From positions 1,550,001 to 1,614,000 of the forward strand of contig NZ_JPOO01000001.1 in assembly GCF_000733925.1 (NCBI RefSeq): a DNA stretch of 64,000 nucleotides, read 5' to 3'. The notes below the pieces were generated by a model. The model was not told where the DNA came from. It made no database searches and worked only from the letters and a program-made list of their open reading frames with translations. The position numbers were made by a program, and so were the translations under genes. The number at the start of each line of letters is the position of its first letter. The stretch's first letter is position 1. Origin of the DNA: Arenibacter algicola. Lineage in GTDB: Bacteria > Bacteroidota > Bacteroidia > Flavobacteriales > Flavobacteriaceae. Below, in pieces: positions 1 through 9,919 of the stretch.

Positions 1-1153
1 GTTGTTTTAGATCGGCCACAAGAGCGGCAGAAGCTTGGTCTACGTCTTTTGCCTGTTTGGCAATAGCCCCAGGAAGATTGTCGTGTTGATCCCAACCCAT
101 ATGGTACAATTGGATAAAACGTACGTCCTGTTCCGCCAATCTTCTTGCCAAAAGGCAATTTGCGGCGTAGGTTCCTGGAATTTTAGCTTCGGGCCCGTAC
201 ATTTCATAGATATAATCGGGTTCATTGGCGGTATCCATCACATTGGGGACGGAGGTTTGCATCCTGTACGCCATTTCATATTGGGCAATTCTACTCTTTA
301 TTTCCGGATCACCGGAATCCTGATAGTGCTTGTCGTTCAATGCCGCTAAATTGTCCAGCATTTCGCGTTTAACCTCCTTGGTAATGCCCTTTGGATCGTT
401 CAGATACAATACGGGATCCTTGGCTGCCCTAAATTGAACACCTTGGTGCAGGGAATGTAAAAATCCATTGCCCCATAACCTTGTGTATAGAGGTTGTCCG
501 TTGGGTCTTCCTGTACCCCGGGACAACAGGACTGTGAAAGCCGGAAGGTTTTCGTTTTCACTTCCCAAGCCATAGCTTAGCCACGATCCTATACTGGGCC
601 TCCCAGGTTGTTGGGACCCTGTCTGAAAGAAGGTAACCGCAGGATCATGATTGATGGCCTCAGTATACATGGATTTTATGATGCATAGGTCGTCTACCAT
701 CTTGGCCGTGTATGGCAAAAGTTCACTTATGTGGGTACCGTTCTTACCGTGCTGATTGAAATTGAAAAGAGACCCTACCAGGGGAAAAGAATCCTGACCG
801 GCAGTCATACCGGTAAGCCGTTGTCCATTTCTGATAGATTCCGGAAGATCTTCACCGCGCCTTTTATTCAAAAGTGGTTTATAGTCAAAAAGTTCCAATT
901 GGGAAGGTCCTCCGCTTTGAAACAGATAGATTACCCTTTTAACTTTGGCCGGGTGGTGCAATGAATTTAAAATTCCCTTAACCCCTTCCAAGCTATCATC
1001 CTTGGTAAGTAGTCCATTTTCATCCTTTCTAAATAGGTTGGCACCTAAAAGGGATGCTAGGGCTACCCCACCTACGCCCAAGGCCGTTTTGCCTAGAAAG
1101 GACCTTCGGTTTAAAATCAAGGATCGTTCTTCTATAATTTTTTTTTCGCTCAT
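1..1153 (-). CDS. DUF1501 family protein (partial, 3' end beyond window)
   Basis: The gene begins at the ATG at 1153 and reads leftwards off the window, so only the first 384 or so residues are present. It starts with a twin-arginine-like signal (LNRRSFLGKTALGVGG, then ALASLLG), so export by Tat is likely. Typical DUF1501 (sulfatase-like fold) segments follow: the FQSGGPSQLELFDYKP block near residue 75, AINHDPAVTFFQTGSQ near 165, and GWDQHDN with KDVDQASAALVADLKQ at the cut edge. Its ATG lies two bases after the stop of the DUF1549/DUF1553 gene, and these two families are usually paired. They are common in Planctomycetes and Bacteroidota, but their biochemical role is not established; coupling to polysaccharide breakdown is an inference. 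Confidence 0.85.
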   Translation of the reverse strand, partial: MSEKKIIEERSLILNRRSFLGKTALGVGGVALASLLGANLFRKDENGLLTKDDSLEGVKGILNSLHHPAKVKRVIYLFQSGGPSQLELFDYKPLLNKRRGEDLPESIRNGQRLTGMTAGQDSFPLVGSLFNFNQHGKNGTHISELLPYTAKMVDDLCIIKSMYTEAINHDPAVTFFQTGSQQPGRPSIGSWLSYGLGSENENLPAFTVLLSRGTGRPNGQPLYTRLWGNGFLHSLHQGVQFRAAKDPVLYLNDPKGITKEVKREMLDNLAALNDKHYQDSGDPEIKSRIAQYEMAYRMQTSVPNVMDTANEPDYIYEMYGPEAKIPGTYAANCLLARRLAEQDVRFIQLYHMGWDQHDNLPGAIAKQAKDVDQASAALVADLKQ

Positions 1154-1155
1154 GA

Positions 1156-3528
1156 TCAACCCCTGGTTATAGTTTCGTCTAAGTTTAAAATGGCATGTGC
1201 CGTTAATGCCAATGCGGCCAATTGTTTTTTTGAATAGCTGCTATCTATTTCAAAATCTCCGATGGACAGATAGTCCTGTGGGTCTATGCCTTCTTCATCC
1301 ACTTTTTGGAGCATACTATTGTAATAATTGTTCAACATGGACAGTTCTTCCTCATCCGGAGTTCTGGAAGTTGCCAGTTTGAAAATGTATTTTATTTGAT
1401 CACCGATTTCTTTATTGCGATCTATGGCGTTTTTGGCAATGAGCCTGGACGCCTCTATGATTTGAGGGTCGTTTAATAATACCAATGCCTGTAGGGGGGT
1501 ATTTGTTTCTTGCCGTTTTACCGTACATAGATCTCTGGATGCCGCATCAAAAGTCATCATACTTGGCGGGGGAACCGTCCTTTTCCAAAAGGTATATAGA
1601 CTTTTTCTATAAAGATCTTTGCCAGTGCTGGTAATATAGGTGGCCGTACTGCCCCCTCCACCTCCAGTGGTTGCCTCCCAAATACCGGCGGGTTGGTAGG
1701 GCTTAACACTTGGGCCTCCCACTTCCGGATTGAGCAAACCGCTGATTTTCAAAGCTTGATCCCTTATGAGTTCTGCAGTTAGCCTTAATCTTGGGGCACG
1801 TGCCAACAGACGGTTTTCGGGGTCTAATTCCTGTAAATCTTTGGATACTTTGGTACTCTGTTGATAGGTAGCCGAAAGGGCCATATATTTTAATATTTTT
1901 CTTGTATCCCAACCTTCTTCCTTTAATTTGATGGCCAGAAAGTCCAGCAATTCGGGATGTGTTGGCAATGAGCCTTGATTGCCAAAATCGAAGGAAGATG
2001 CCACCAAGCCCGTGCCGAACATACGTTGCCAATACCTATTTACGGTTACCCTGGCAGTCAATGGATTGTCTTCATGGAACAGCCATTTTGCCAATCCCAA
2101 TCGGTTTTTTGGATATTCCTCCGGGTAAGGAAGTATGGATTCGGGTGTATTGGGGTATACCTGTGTAGTGGGTTGGTCGTAAACGCCCCTGTTCAAGATA
2201 TAGGACGGTCTAATTTCCTCCATCTCGTTCATAACCATTACGGGTACTTCCTTCATGGTCGATTTTTGGAGTTGAACAAAGCTCAATACACCATTTTTTT
2301 CCTTTTCTGTAATGGTCATATACGGCTTTGGAATTTTTCCAGCTCCCCCAGGGGTCAGTCCCAATTCATCAATATTGTTGAAGAAACTGAACAATTCAAA
2401 ATGGTTTTTTTGACTTATGGGGTCATATTTGTGATCATGGCAGCGGGCACATTCAAAGGTTAGGCCCAGAAAAGCAGTTCCAAAGGTCACTGCCCTGTCC
2501 TCTACATACTCAATGCGATATTCTTCAGGTATTACCCCGCCCTCAAAAGTGATCTTATGATTTCTGTTAAAGCCCGTGGCAAGAACCTGTTCCGCATTGG
2601 CGTTGGGCATAAGATCTCCGGCCAATTGATAGGTCACAAATTGATCATAGGGCATGTTTTCCTTAAACGCGTGGATTACCCAATCTCGCCAAGGCCACAT
2701 GATTCGTTCAAAATCGTCTTGGTATCCGTGGGTGTCCGCATATCGGGCAATATCCATCCATTCGGCAGACATGTGCTCTGCATAGTCTACTGTATTCAGA
2801 AGGGAATCTATAATTTCTTCATAGGCATTGGGAGAGTCGTTGTGCACGAAATTGTTTATCTGTTCCACACTTGGGGGTAAGCCGGTAAGGTCGAAGAACA
2901 CCCTTCTTAGCAACTTTTCTTTTGTAGCTTTTTCATTGGGTTCCAAACCCTTTTGTTCCAGTTGGGATAAAACAAACTGATCAATTTCATTTTGTGCCCA
3001 GGTAGTATTGCTTGTTTTTGGTACAATTGGCTTTTCTGGAGCAATAAATGCCCAATGTTCTTTGTACTCCGCACCTTGTTCTATCCATTTTTTTAAAATT
3101 TCCTTTTCGTATTTGGTAACGGTAAGGTTGGATTCTGGCGGCGGCATCATTAAGGATTCGTCCGTAGTGTATAACCTATTGACCAATTCACTTTTTTCAA
3201 CATCGCCGGGAACAATAGCGTAATGGTCTTTGTTTTTGCCCAAGGCCATATAGGCATCTTCGGCCGTGTTCAAGGATAGTCCGCCCTCTATGGCATTTTT
3301 ATCGGGACCATGACATTTGAAACATCGGTCCGATAGGATTGGTTTTACATGAAAAGTAAAGTCTATTTTATCAGGAATTCGGCCGTTAATATCATTGTTA
3401 GCGGTCGTTTCGGAGGTTTGTACCCCAGTATTACAGCCATAAACTACTAAAACGGGAATGAATACCAATAGCGAATATAGCCCAGATAGGGATCGGGTAA
3501 GGCATTTACTTATGTGATGGGCTAACAT
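1156..3528 (-). CDS. Lipoprotein with planctomycete cytochrome C, DUF1549 and DUF1553 domains
   Basis: This 790-residue protein has a lipoprotein signal ending at VVYGC (Cys32), so it is probably membrane-anchored on the periplasmic or outer side. A planctomycete-type cytochrome domain follows, with one haem-binding motif CFKCH (C69, C72, H73). DUF1549 (PSCyt2) lies at roughly 175-390, with FDLTGLPPS and ECARCHDHKYDPIS; the latter contains a second CxxCH. DUF1553 (PSD1) covers about 490-740, with NRYWQRMFGTGLV and RQETNTPLQALVLLNDP. The stop is two bases before the start of the DUF1501 gene, so the two form an operon. The domain order is complete for the family. The substrate is unknown; a redox role beside sulfatase-like proteins is suggested only by context. 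Confidence 0.9.
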   Translation of the reverse strand: MLAHHISKCLTRSLSGLYSLLVFIPVLVVYGCNTGVQTSETTANNDINGRIPDKIDFTFHVKPILSDRCFKCHGPDKNAIEGGLSLNTAEDAYMALGKNKDHYAIVPGDVEKSELVNRLYTTDESLMMPPPESNLTVTKYEKEILKKWIEQGAEYKEHWAFIAPEKPIVPKTSNTTWAQNEIDQFVLSQLEQKGLEPNEKATKEKLLRRVFFDLTGLPPSVEQINNFVHNDSPNAYEEIIDSLLNTVDYAEHMSAEWMDIARYADTHGYQDDFERIMWPWRDWVIHAFKENMPYDQFVTYQLAGDLMPNANAEQVLATGFNRNHKITFEGGVIPEEYRIEYVEDRAVTFGTAFLGLTFECARCHDHKYDPISQKNHFELFSFFNNIDELGLTPGGAGKIPKPYMTITEKEKNGVLSFVQLQKSTMKEVPVMVMNEMEEIRPSYILNRGVYDQPTTQVYPNTPESILPYPEEYPKNRLGLAKWLFHEDNPLTARVTVNRYWQRMFGTGLVASSFDFGNQGSLPTHPELLDFLAIKLKEEGWDTRKILKYMALSATYQQSTKVSKDLQELDPENRLLARAPRLRLTAELIRDQALKISGLLNPEVGGPSVKPYQPAGIWEATTGGGGGSTATYITSTGKDLYRKSLYTFWKRTVPPPSMMTFDAASRDLCTVKRQETNTPLQALVLLNDPQIIEASRLIAKNAIDRNKEIGDQIKYIFKLATSRTPDEEELSMLNNYYNSMLQKVDEEGIDPQDYLSIGDFEIDSSYSKKQLAALALTAHAILNLDETITRG

Positions 3529-3658
3529 TTGACTTTAGAAATTTTAATACCCTCTAAGTTAACGAGTTTACAGTTATTTAACGGTAAATTTCGACAAATG
3601 ACAATCCAAGGTAGCTTAATGCAGCGAAAAAAAGGAAATTAAGTGTAATTATGACGGT

Positions 3659-4375
3659 TTATTCCAAATCGTCATTTAGAATTTTACTTTTTACTTCATT
3701 GAGGTAACTACGCCCAATGGTATATCTAATGCCTTGCACTTCCACACTGTTGCCCTCAATTGCGTCTATCTTATTAATGGCTATGGTATATGACCTGTGT
3801 ATTCTGATAAATTTGTCCGCAGGGAGTTCTTCGGTAAAACTACTCAAGGTTTTATGAATGATATGTTTATTGGCTTTGGTCTTTATCCTGATGTAATCCT
3901 TTAGACTTTCAATGACGATAATATCATCCAAATAAATTTTTTGCAATTTTTTCTTATCAACCTTTACGAAAATGCTGGGATTGTCATTGATCGTATGCAC
4001 TTCGTTTTTGGTAACTCCTTCCTTTAGATTAATAATTCTATTTACGGTCTTTAGAAACCTATGAAAAGGTATGGGTTTCACCAAATAGTCTATTGCCTCC
4101 AACTCAAAACTTTTAAGGGCATAATCTTCATGGGCCGTTGTCATAACTACCATGGCCTTGGAATTTACACTACCTAGAAGATCAAGCCCGGTCATTATGG
4201 GCATATTGATGTCCAGGAACACAATATCTACTTCATTTCTTTGTAAAAAAGTGGAAGCGTCAATGGCATTGGTGAAGGTTTGAACCAGCTCCAGTTCCTT
4301 GATCTGTTCAACATAGTTTTTTAATATATTGATTGCCAGGGGTTCATCGTCAATAATTATTACCTTAAAACTCAT
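3659..4375 (-). CDS. LytTR-family response regulator
   Basis: The 238-residue protein has a receiver domain at 1-120, with the acidic pair D9-D10, phosphoacceptor D55 (VFLDINMP), and T/A and K at the usual later positions (MTTAHED, YLVKPIPF). The C-terminal part is a LytTR DNA-binding domain (IFVKVDKKKLQKIYLDDI, then FIRIHRSYTIAINKID and the closing IGRSYLNEV). Its ATG overlaps the stop of the upstream kinase gene by four bases, so the two proteins are translated together and form a two-component system. It lies between the cytochrome-type pair and the glycan utilisation locus. It could regulate either, but nothing in the sequence decides this. Confidence 0.92.
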   Translation of the reverse strand: MSFKVIIIDDEPLAINILKNYVEQIKELELVQTFTNAIDASTFLQRNEVDIVFLDINMPIMTGLDLLGSVNSKAMVVMTTAHEDYALKSFELEAIDYLVKPIPFHRFLKTVNRIINLKEGVTKNEVHTINDNPSIFVKVDKKKLQKIYLDDIIVIESLKDYIRIKTKANKHIIHKTLSSFTEELPADKFIRIHRSYTIAINKIDAIEGNSVEVQGIRYTIGRSYLNEVKSKILNDDLE

Positions 4376-5472
4376 TTCACTTTTAATTTAAGAATAACGT
4401 TAAACATTTTGTCTTTTTCAAAGATGGACAAGTTGTAATCTTTGGGTTCGTAACCTAGTTCCAAACGTTTTTTTACATTGGAAAGTCCAATTCCCCCTAC
4501 TTCTGGGTTTATTGGGTTACGCGATTTATTTTGTGGAATGTTGTTGCTGATTTCAAAATTTAGGACGTCATCAATAACTTCCAGATTTATTTTGATGTAC
4601 ATCTTGCCAATGTTTTTACTGGCGCCATGTTTAAAACTGTTTTCTATAAAGGGCATTAATAGCATGGGGGCAATACCCTTTCCTTCAATATCGCCCGAAA
4701 TATTCATATCGATTTTTAAAGTATTGTCAAAACGGATACGTTCCAAATCGATATAGTTTTGGATACATTCAATTTCCTTTGTCAAATCTTGGTAGGGTTT
4801 GTCCGTAGCATATAGCAAATAACGCATTAATTCCGATAACCGGAGGACTACCTGAGGTGCTCTGTCCGATTTTTCCAATGTTAGGGAATATATGTTATTA
4901 AGCGTGTTAAAGAAGAAATGGGGGGAAACCTGCGATCTCAGGAATTTCAATTCAGTGGTCAACTGCCTTTTTTCCAGTTCGTGCAGTTTGCTGTTTTCAT
5001 TTAACCAGTCCACCGTAATTTTTATGGCGGTTACGAACGACATCACATAAAGTTCTCCCAACATGGTTACTATGGCGTAATTCAAGGTGAGGCTTTCAAC
5101 GTCTCCGGCTTCGGGCATTACGTTGTTGCTTACCAAATAATAAGTAAGGTTGAATTTAATCAATAGGCCTGTGAACAAGGAGGCCAGAAGTAAAAAGGAA
5201 TAAGTGATATATCGTTTTGTGTAAACAAATTTTGGCATCAAAAAATAAATATTGAAGTATGCCAAGGCCATATGTATTGGGAATCCCAACAAGTTGGTTT
5301 TTATGGAATAGACAAAATCCTGGTGCAGATTTCCCCAGCGGAAAATATTGAATAGGATATATACGGCCCAAAAAATAATATGATGCCTGTAATTAATATT
5401 GAAATCACCGGAACTATTTCTGCCAAGTAATTTATGATTCAGGGTTTTGATTGGTATTAACATTGAAAACAT
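4372..5472 (-). CDS. LytS-type sensor histidine kinase
   Basis: The 366-residue protein has four predicted membrane helices in the first 155 residues (around 33-45, 60-80, 90-112, 132-152). A coiled stretch and a His_kinase domain follow, with the phosphorylated histidine in QVSPHFFFNTLNN (H185). The ATPase part carries LMPFIENSFKHG (N box) and GGIGLSNVKKRLELGY (G box), the hallmark of the LytS/YehU class in Bacteroidota. ATG codons at 5472 and 5463 are both possible starts. It forms an operon with the LytTR regulator, overlapping by four bases. The signal sensed is unknown. Confidence 0.9.
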   Translation of the reverse strand: MFSMLIPIKTLNHKLLGRNSSGDFNINYRHHIIFWAVYILFNIFRWGNLHQDFVYSIKTNLLGFPIHMALAYFNIYFLMPKFVYTKRYITYSFLLLASLFTGLLIKFNLTYYLVSNNVMPEAGDVESLTLNYAIVTMLGELYVMSFVTAIKITVDWLNENSKLHELEKRQLTTELKFLRSQVSPHFFFNTLNNIYSLTLEKSDRAPQVVLRLSELMRYLLYATDKPYQDLTKEIECIQNYIDLERIRFDNTLKIDMNISGDIEGKGIAPMLLMPFIENSFKHGASKNIGKMYIKINLEVIDDVLNFEISNNIPQNKSRNPINPEVGGIGLSNVKKRLELGYEPKDYNLSIFEKDKMFNVILKLKVK

Positions 5473-5771
5473 TATTAAATTCTGAAAATTGGCGTTTGGC
5501 TTTACGGGCTGGTTGTTGGTCTAATTTTATTCCTCTTCCCGAAAAAAAATCAAATATTTAGTTCGGGAAAGCGAAATCCCCTTGTTGGTTTTTCTTTATA
5601 TTTTGAATTACCGCCAATACAATCTTGAAAATTTGGGGAATTTATAAAAAAAATAAGAGTTGTTGTCCATGGGAGTGAAAAAACAGACGGCTGTGGTGTT
5701 TTTTTAACCTTTTAAAATTAGAAATCACTGCTTGATGAGCTTTTTGCTTCAATGTTAAAAAATAAAATTGA

Positions 5772-7649
5772 ATGAATGTAATCGATATTGCAATTATAGT
5801 TGCCTATATAATACTGACCCTATTTGTAGGTATTTGGGTTTCAAAAAAAGCGTCCCAAGGGCTCAAGTCTTATTTTTTAGGCGGGAACAACATAAAGTGG
5901 TATTATCTGGGATTGAGTAATGGTTCTGGGATGTTCGATGTTTCCGGTACCGCCTGGATGGTAGGAATTCTATTTTTATACGGTGTAAAGAGTTTTATGT
6001 TCATGTGGCTATGGCCAATTTGGAACCAGATCTTTGTTATGATGTTTTTAGCCGTTTGGATTCGTAGGTCCAATATTATGACCGGATCGGAATGGATACT
6101 TACCCGGTTTGGCGACGATAGGGCTGGGAGGGCCTCCCATAGCATAGTTGCTGTATTTGCCATTGTTGCCGCGGTAGGCTTTATTGCTTATTTCTTTGAG
6201 GGTGTAGGTAAATTTTTGACCATTATATTGCCATGGGATATGGCTTTACATATAGGGGAGATGGTTTTGTTGAACTCCGAACAGTCCTATGCCATGATCA
6301 TCATATTTTTGACCACGATCTATACCGTAAAGGGGGGTATGTTCTCGGTGGTAGCTACAGAAGTACTTCAATATATTATCATGGTTATAGCGGGGATACT
6401 CGTGGCTGGCTATGCTTTTTTTGCTTTCTCCGATGTAGAGATCAATTCGGTAATAAGCGCCGAATGGAAAAATGTATTCTTCGGATGGGAATTGGGAACC
6501 CATTGGGACAAGGAATTTCAGGCATTTAATGATTTGATCGATTCCGAGGGTTATAAGATGTTCGGGGCCTTGATAGGAATGACACTTTTTAAGGGTTTTT
6601 TTGCTAGTATAGCAGGACCTACCCCTAGTTATGATCTTCAGAGAATATTGTCTACCAGAACGGTCAAAGATGCTGCATTTATGAGTGGTTTCACCAATTT
6701 GGTGTTGTTTATTCCTAGGTATTTGCTTATCACCGGGATTGTGGTAATTGCCTTGGTGGTTCTAACACCGGAAATGATCGCTAACCCCGGGTTAACGGGT
6801 GCTGAGTTGGAGGTACTGCTTCCCAAGGTAATCAACTTTCATGTGCCGGTAGGAATAAAGGGCTTGTTGTTGGCGGGCTTGCTAGCAGCTTTTATGTCTA
6901 CCTTCTCCGCTTTTGTAAATGCCGGTCCCGCTTATTTGGTCAATGATATCTATAAAAAATATTTTAGGCCGGAAGCATCGCATAAACATTATATTAAGGT
7001 GAGTCATATAGCGTCGTTTTTAGTGGTGATTTTAGGTGTTATTATGGGGTTTTTCGCAGATTCGATCAATTCGCTTACCCTGTGGATAACAAGTGCCCTG
7101 TTTGGAGGCTATGTGGCGGCCAATTTTTTAAAGTGGATCTGGTGGCGATTTAACGGCTGGGGATATTTTTGGGGTATGTTGTCCGGTTTGATCATTGCTT
7201 CCCTGCAATTTGTATTGGATAACAACAAGGCTAATTTTATGGAGGGTAGTTTATTGTACGATCTTTCCCATGTACACGCCATTTATCTTTTTCCAATTAT
7301 TTTTGGGGTTTCCATGTTGGGATCATTTTTGGGAACCTATTTTAGTCCCGCTACCGACAAAGAAGTACTAAAGGCGTTCTATAAAAATGTGAAGCCCTGG
7401 GGTTGGTGGAATCCCGTTTATAAGGAATTGAAAGCAGAAGATCCCAATTTTCAAAAGAATAATGAGTTTTGGTGGGATATGATGAACTGTGCCATTGGCA
7501 TCATTTGGCAGTCGAGCATGATAGTGCTGCCCATATATTTTATGATCAGGGATTATCCAAAAGCCATCATTGCTTTGGTTGTTTTTGGTATTACTTCCAC
7601 AATTCTAAAATTCACTTGGTTGGATAAGGTTAGGAAAATACCCAATTAG
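5772..7649 (+). CDS. Sodium:solute symporter (SSS family)
   Basis: This 625-residue inner-membrane protein has about 13 to 14 hydrophobic helices starting directly at the N-terminus (DIAIIVAYIILTLFVGIWV). Family features include the SYFLGGNNIKWYYLGLSN segment near residue 32, the FMSTFSAFVNAGPAYLVNDIY motif near 375 (the SSS signature region with small residues and Ser), and repeated aromatic-rich loops. Members import sugars, sialic acid, amino acids or vitamins with sodium. Its position at the head of a glycan-degrading cluster, directly before GH130, suggests uptake of a released sugar such as a mannose-containing disaccharide or monosaccharide. The specificity is inferred only from context. 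Confidence 0.9.
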   Translation: MNVIDIAIIVAYIILTLFVGIWVSKKASQGLKSYFLGGNNIKWYYLGLSNGSGMFDVSGTAWMVGILFLYGVKSFMFMWLWPIWNQIFVMMFLAVWIRRSNIMTGSEWILTRFGDDRAGRASHSIVAVFAIVAAVGFIAYFFEGVGKFLTIILPWDMALHIGEMVLLNSEQSYAMIIIFLTTIYTVKGGMFSVVATEVLQYIIMVIAGILVAGYAFFAFSDVEINSVISAEWKNVFFGWELGTHWDKEFQAFNDLIDSEGYKMFGALIGMTLFKGFFASIAGPTPSYDLQRILSTRTVKDAAFMSGFTNLVLFIPRYLLITGIVVIALVVLTPEMIANPGLTGAELEVLLPKVINFHVPVGIKGLLLAGLLAAFMSTFSAFVNAGPAYLVNDIYKKYFRPEASHKHYIKVSHIASFLVVILGVIMGFFADSINSLTLWITSALFGGYVAANFLKWIWWRFNGWGYFWGMLSGLIIASLQFVLDNNKANFMEGSLLYDLSHVHAIYLFPIIFGVSMLGSFLGTYFSPATDKEVLKAFYKNVKPWGWWNPVYKELKAEDPNFQKNNEFWWDMMNCAIGIIWQSSMIVLPIYFMIRDYPKAIIALVVFGITSTILKFTWLDKVRKIPN

Positions 7650-7738
7650 TGTAAAATTGAAATGCCCTAGATTAAAACTATGAATAGTTTAAATTGGAGA
7701 TAATAAAAGTTTAATTATAATTTATAAATTGAAATAAA

Positions 7739-8704
7739 GTGAGTAACATTCCATGGCAAGAAAGGCCTGCCCATAGTGCAGATGTAGTTTGGCGATATTC
7801 AGAGAATCCAGTTGTTAAGAGAGATGCAATTCCTTCTTCCAATAGTATTTTTAATAGTGCGGTTGTACCATTCAAGGATGGTTTTGCCGGGGTATTCCGT
7901 TGCGATAACAAAGCGGTGCAAATGAATATTTTTGCCGGTTTTAGTAAGAATGGGATAGATTGGGATATTAACCATGAGCCCATTCAGTTTCAAGCAGGTA
8001 ATACCGATATGATCGAATCCGACTATAAATATGATCCCAGGGTAGTATTTATTGAGGATAGGTATTGGATAACCTGGTGCAATGGATACAACGGTCCGAC
8101 CATAGGTATAGGGTATACCTTCGATTTTAAAGAATTTTTTCAATGTGAAAACGCCTTTTTGCCCTTTAATAGGAATGGCGTATTATTTCCAGAGAAAATA
8201 GACGGCAAATATGCCATGTTGAGTCGCCCAAGTGATAATGGACACACCCCTTTTGGAGACATATACATCAGTTATAGTCCGGATATGAAATATTGGGGGG
8301 AACACCGCTGTGTAATGAAGGTGACCCCTTTTGTGGATAGCGCATGGCAGTGTACCAAAATTGGGGCTGGACCAATTCCCATACTGACCGATGAGGGTTG
8401 GTTGACCTTTTATCATGGGGTTATAAATACCTGCAACGGATTTAGATATTCCATGGGAGCAGCTATATTGGACAAGGAGCGGCCAGATCAGGTGTTGTAT
8501 AGAACCAAACCTTATTTGTTATCTCCTCAGACCAATTATGAATGCGTAGGCGATGTGCCCAACGTGGTGTTTCCATGTGCTGCATTGCATTCTATTGAAG
8601 AGGATAAGGTTGCTATATATTATGGAGCTGCGGATACGGTTACCGGCTTGGCCTTTGGACGCATATCTGAAATTGTAAAATTTACGAAGGAGAATAGTCT
8701 GTAA
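7739..8704 (+). CDS. Glycoside hydrolase family 130 protein (beta-mannoside phosphorylase-like)
   Basis: The 321-residue protein starts at a GTG (7739); no ATG in frame lies close enough upstream. It has no signal peptide, which fits a cytoplasmic phosphorylase. GH130 features are the five-bladed propeller repeats with FNSAVVPFKDGFAGVFRC near residue 40, the acid-bearing KYDPRVVFIEDRYWITW near 100, and ENAFLPFNRNGVLFPEKI, then LTFYHGV near 225 and GAADTVTGLAFG at the end. Family members phosphorolyse beta-1,4- or beta-1,2-mannosides, including Man-beta-1,4-GlcNAc from N-glycan cores. The neighbouring GH20, GH92 and GH29 genes make that last substrate plausible. Its exact subfamily would need a phylogeny. 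Confidence 0.85.
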   Translation: MSNIPWQERPAHSADVVWRYSENPVVKRDAIPSSNSIFNSAVVPFKDGFAGVFRCDNKAVQMNIFAGFSKNGIDWDINHEPIQFQAGNTDMIESDYKYDPRVVFIEDRYWITWCNGYNGPTIGIGYTFDFKEFFQCENAFLPFNRNGVLFPEKIDGKYAMLSRPSDNGHTPFGDIYISYSPDMKYWGEHRCVMKVTPFVDSAWQCTKIGAGPIPILTDEGWLTFYHGVINTCNGFRYSMGAAILDKERPDQVLYRTKPYLLSPQTNYECVGDVPNVVFPCAALHSIEEDKVAIYYGAADTVTGLAFGRISEIVKFTKENSL

Positions 8705-8760
8705 TCCGTGTTTTTCCACACGGCCTGTACTGTTTAAACTGAAACCATAAAAATCAAAAT

Positions 8761-9834
8761 ATGAAGACCTCTATTTTCATTCAATCCAGAACATGCTCAT
8801 TGGTGCTTTTGCTTTTATGCCTTGGCATTGCTACCATGTACGGCCAAGAGCTCGTGCCAAGAAACTACATTGCTTTTAAGGCAAGTGAAACACTGGCCAT
8901 AGATGGGAAGGCGGATGATGCCTCTTGGCAAAAAGCACCTTGGTCACAGGATTATATCGATATCGAAGGAAAACTTATACCTGATTACGGGACCAGGATG
9001 AAAATGCTATGGGACAATGAGTACCTATATGTTTTTGCAGAAATGGAGGAGCCTCATGTATGGGCTACTTTAAAACAACGGGACACCGTTATTTTCTATA
9101 ACAATGATTTTGAGATTTTTATAGACCCGGACGGGGATACCCACAATTATTATGAATATGAAATGAATGCCCATAATACATTATGGGACCTGTTTTTGAC
9201 CAAGCCATATAGGAATCATGGCAAAGTGATAGACAGTTGGGATATTCAGGGGGTGAAATCGGCCGTAAGTATCGACGGAACCCTAAATGATTCCTCGGAC
9301 ACGGACAAAGGATGGACAGTGGAAATAGCTATTCCTTGGAATGTAATCACCGAAGCAAGCAACGGAGGCCAGGTGCCGGAGGACGATTTTTGGAGGATCA
9401 ACTTCTCCAGGGTAAATTGGAAATTTGATCTAACGGATGGACGCTATTCCAGGAAAAAAGACGATAACGGCAAATTTATGCCCGAGTATAACTGGGTTTG
9501 GTCACCTCAGGGAGTTATAAATATGCATGAGCCCGAGCATTGGGGCTACGTATATTTTTCTTCCGAGGAAGCAGGTGGAAAGGCCAGTTTTTCAATTCCA
9601 CAGGACGACTATATTAAATGGTATTTGTATTCACTTTACAGAGGAGTTCTACAAGGGAAAAAGGACGCTGAGAAGTTGGTGGCAATGCCCAAAACCATTT
9701 TTGAAAAGGCCATAAAACCAAGTCTGGACAAACATAGATTTGGATACAATATATGGGTAAAAAGTCCATTTACGGGAAAAATTTTGACAATCAAGGAAGA
9801 TGGGGAATTCCGTAGTTTGGAAGAAAAGAAGTAA
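8761..9834 (+). CDS. Secreted carbohydrate-binding family 9-like protein
   Basis: The 357-residue protein has a signal peptide ending near GIATMYGQ. Residues 30-260 form a CBM9-like beta-sandwich, recognisable from the opening LAIDGKADDASWQKAPW, the MLWDNEYLYVFAEMEEPHVWATLKQRD strand region (spread over about 27 residues), NDFEIFIDPDGDTHNYYEYEMNA and WRINFSRVNW. The C-terminal third (about 285-357) contains helices and no domain I recognise. Such proteins are common in Bacteroidota glycan loci, where they are taken to bind oligosaccharides in the periplasm or at the surface. The gene lies between GH130 and GH20 and is probably cotranscribed with them. Confidence 0.85.
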   Translation: MKTSIFIQSRTCSLVLLLLCLGIATMYGQELVPRNYIAFKASETLAIDGKADDASWQKAPWSQDYIDIEGKLIPDYGTRMKMLWDNEYLYVFAEMEEPHVWATLKQRDTVIFYNNDFEIFIDPDGDTHNYYEYEMNAHNTLWDLFLTKPYRNHGKVIDSWDIQGVKSAVSIDGTLNDSSDTDKGWTVEIAIPWNVITEASNGGQVPEDDFWRINFSRVNWKFDLTDGRYSRKKDDNGKFMPEYNWVWSPQGVINMHEPEHWGYVYFSSEEAGGKASFSIPQDDYIKWYLYSLYRGVLQGKKDAEKLVAMPKTIFEKAIKPSLDKHRFGYNIWVKSPFTGKILTIKEDGEFRSLEEKK

Positions 9835-9919
9835 ACCTTTCTTTAAAATATTAGAAGGGTTATTGGAAGAAGCAGTTTAAATAAAACTTAATCGGTTTCT
9901 AAATAATAAAGGAAGATAA

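Noticed and set aside
1975..2463. 162-residue open frame on the plus strand
   Set aside because: It lies wholly opposite the DUF1549/DUF1553 gene and shows no coding features of its own.
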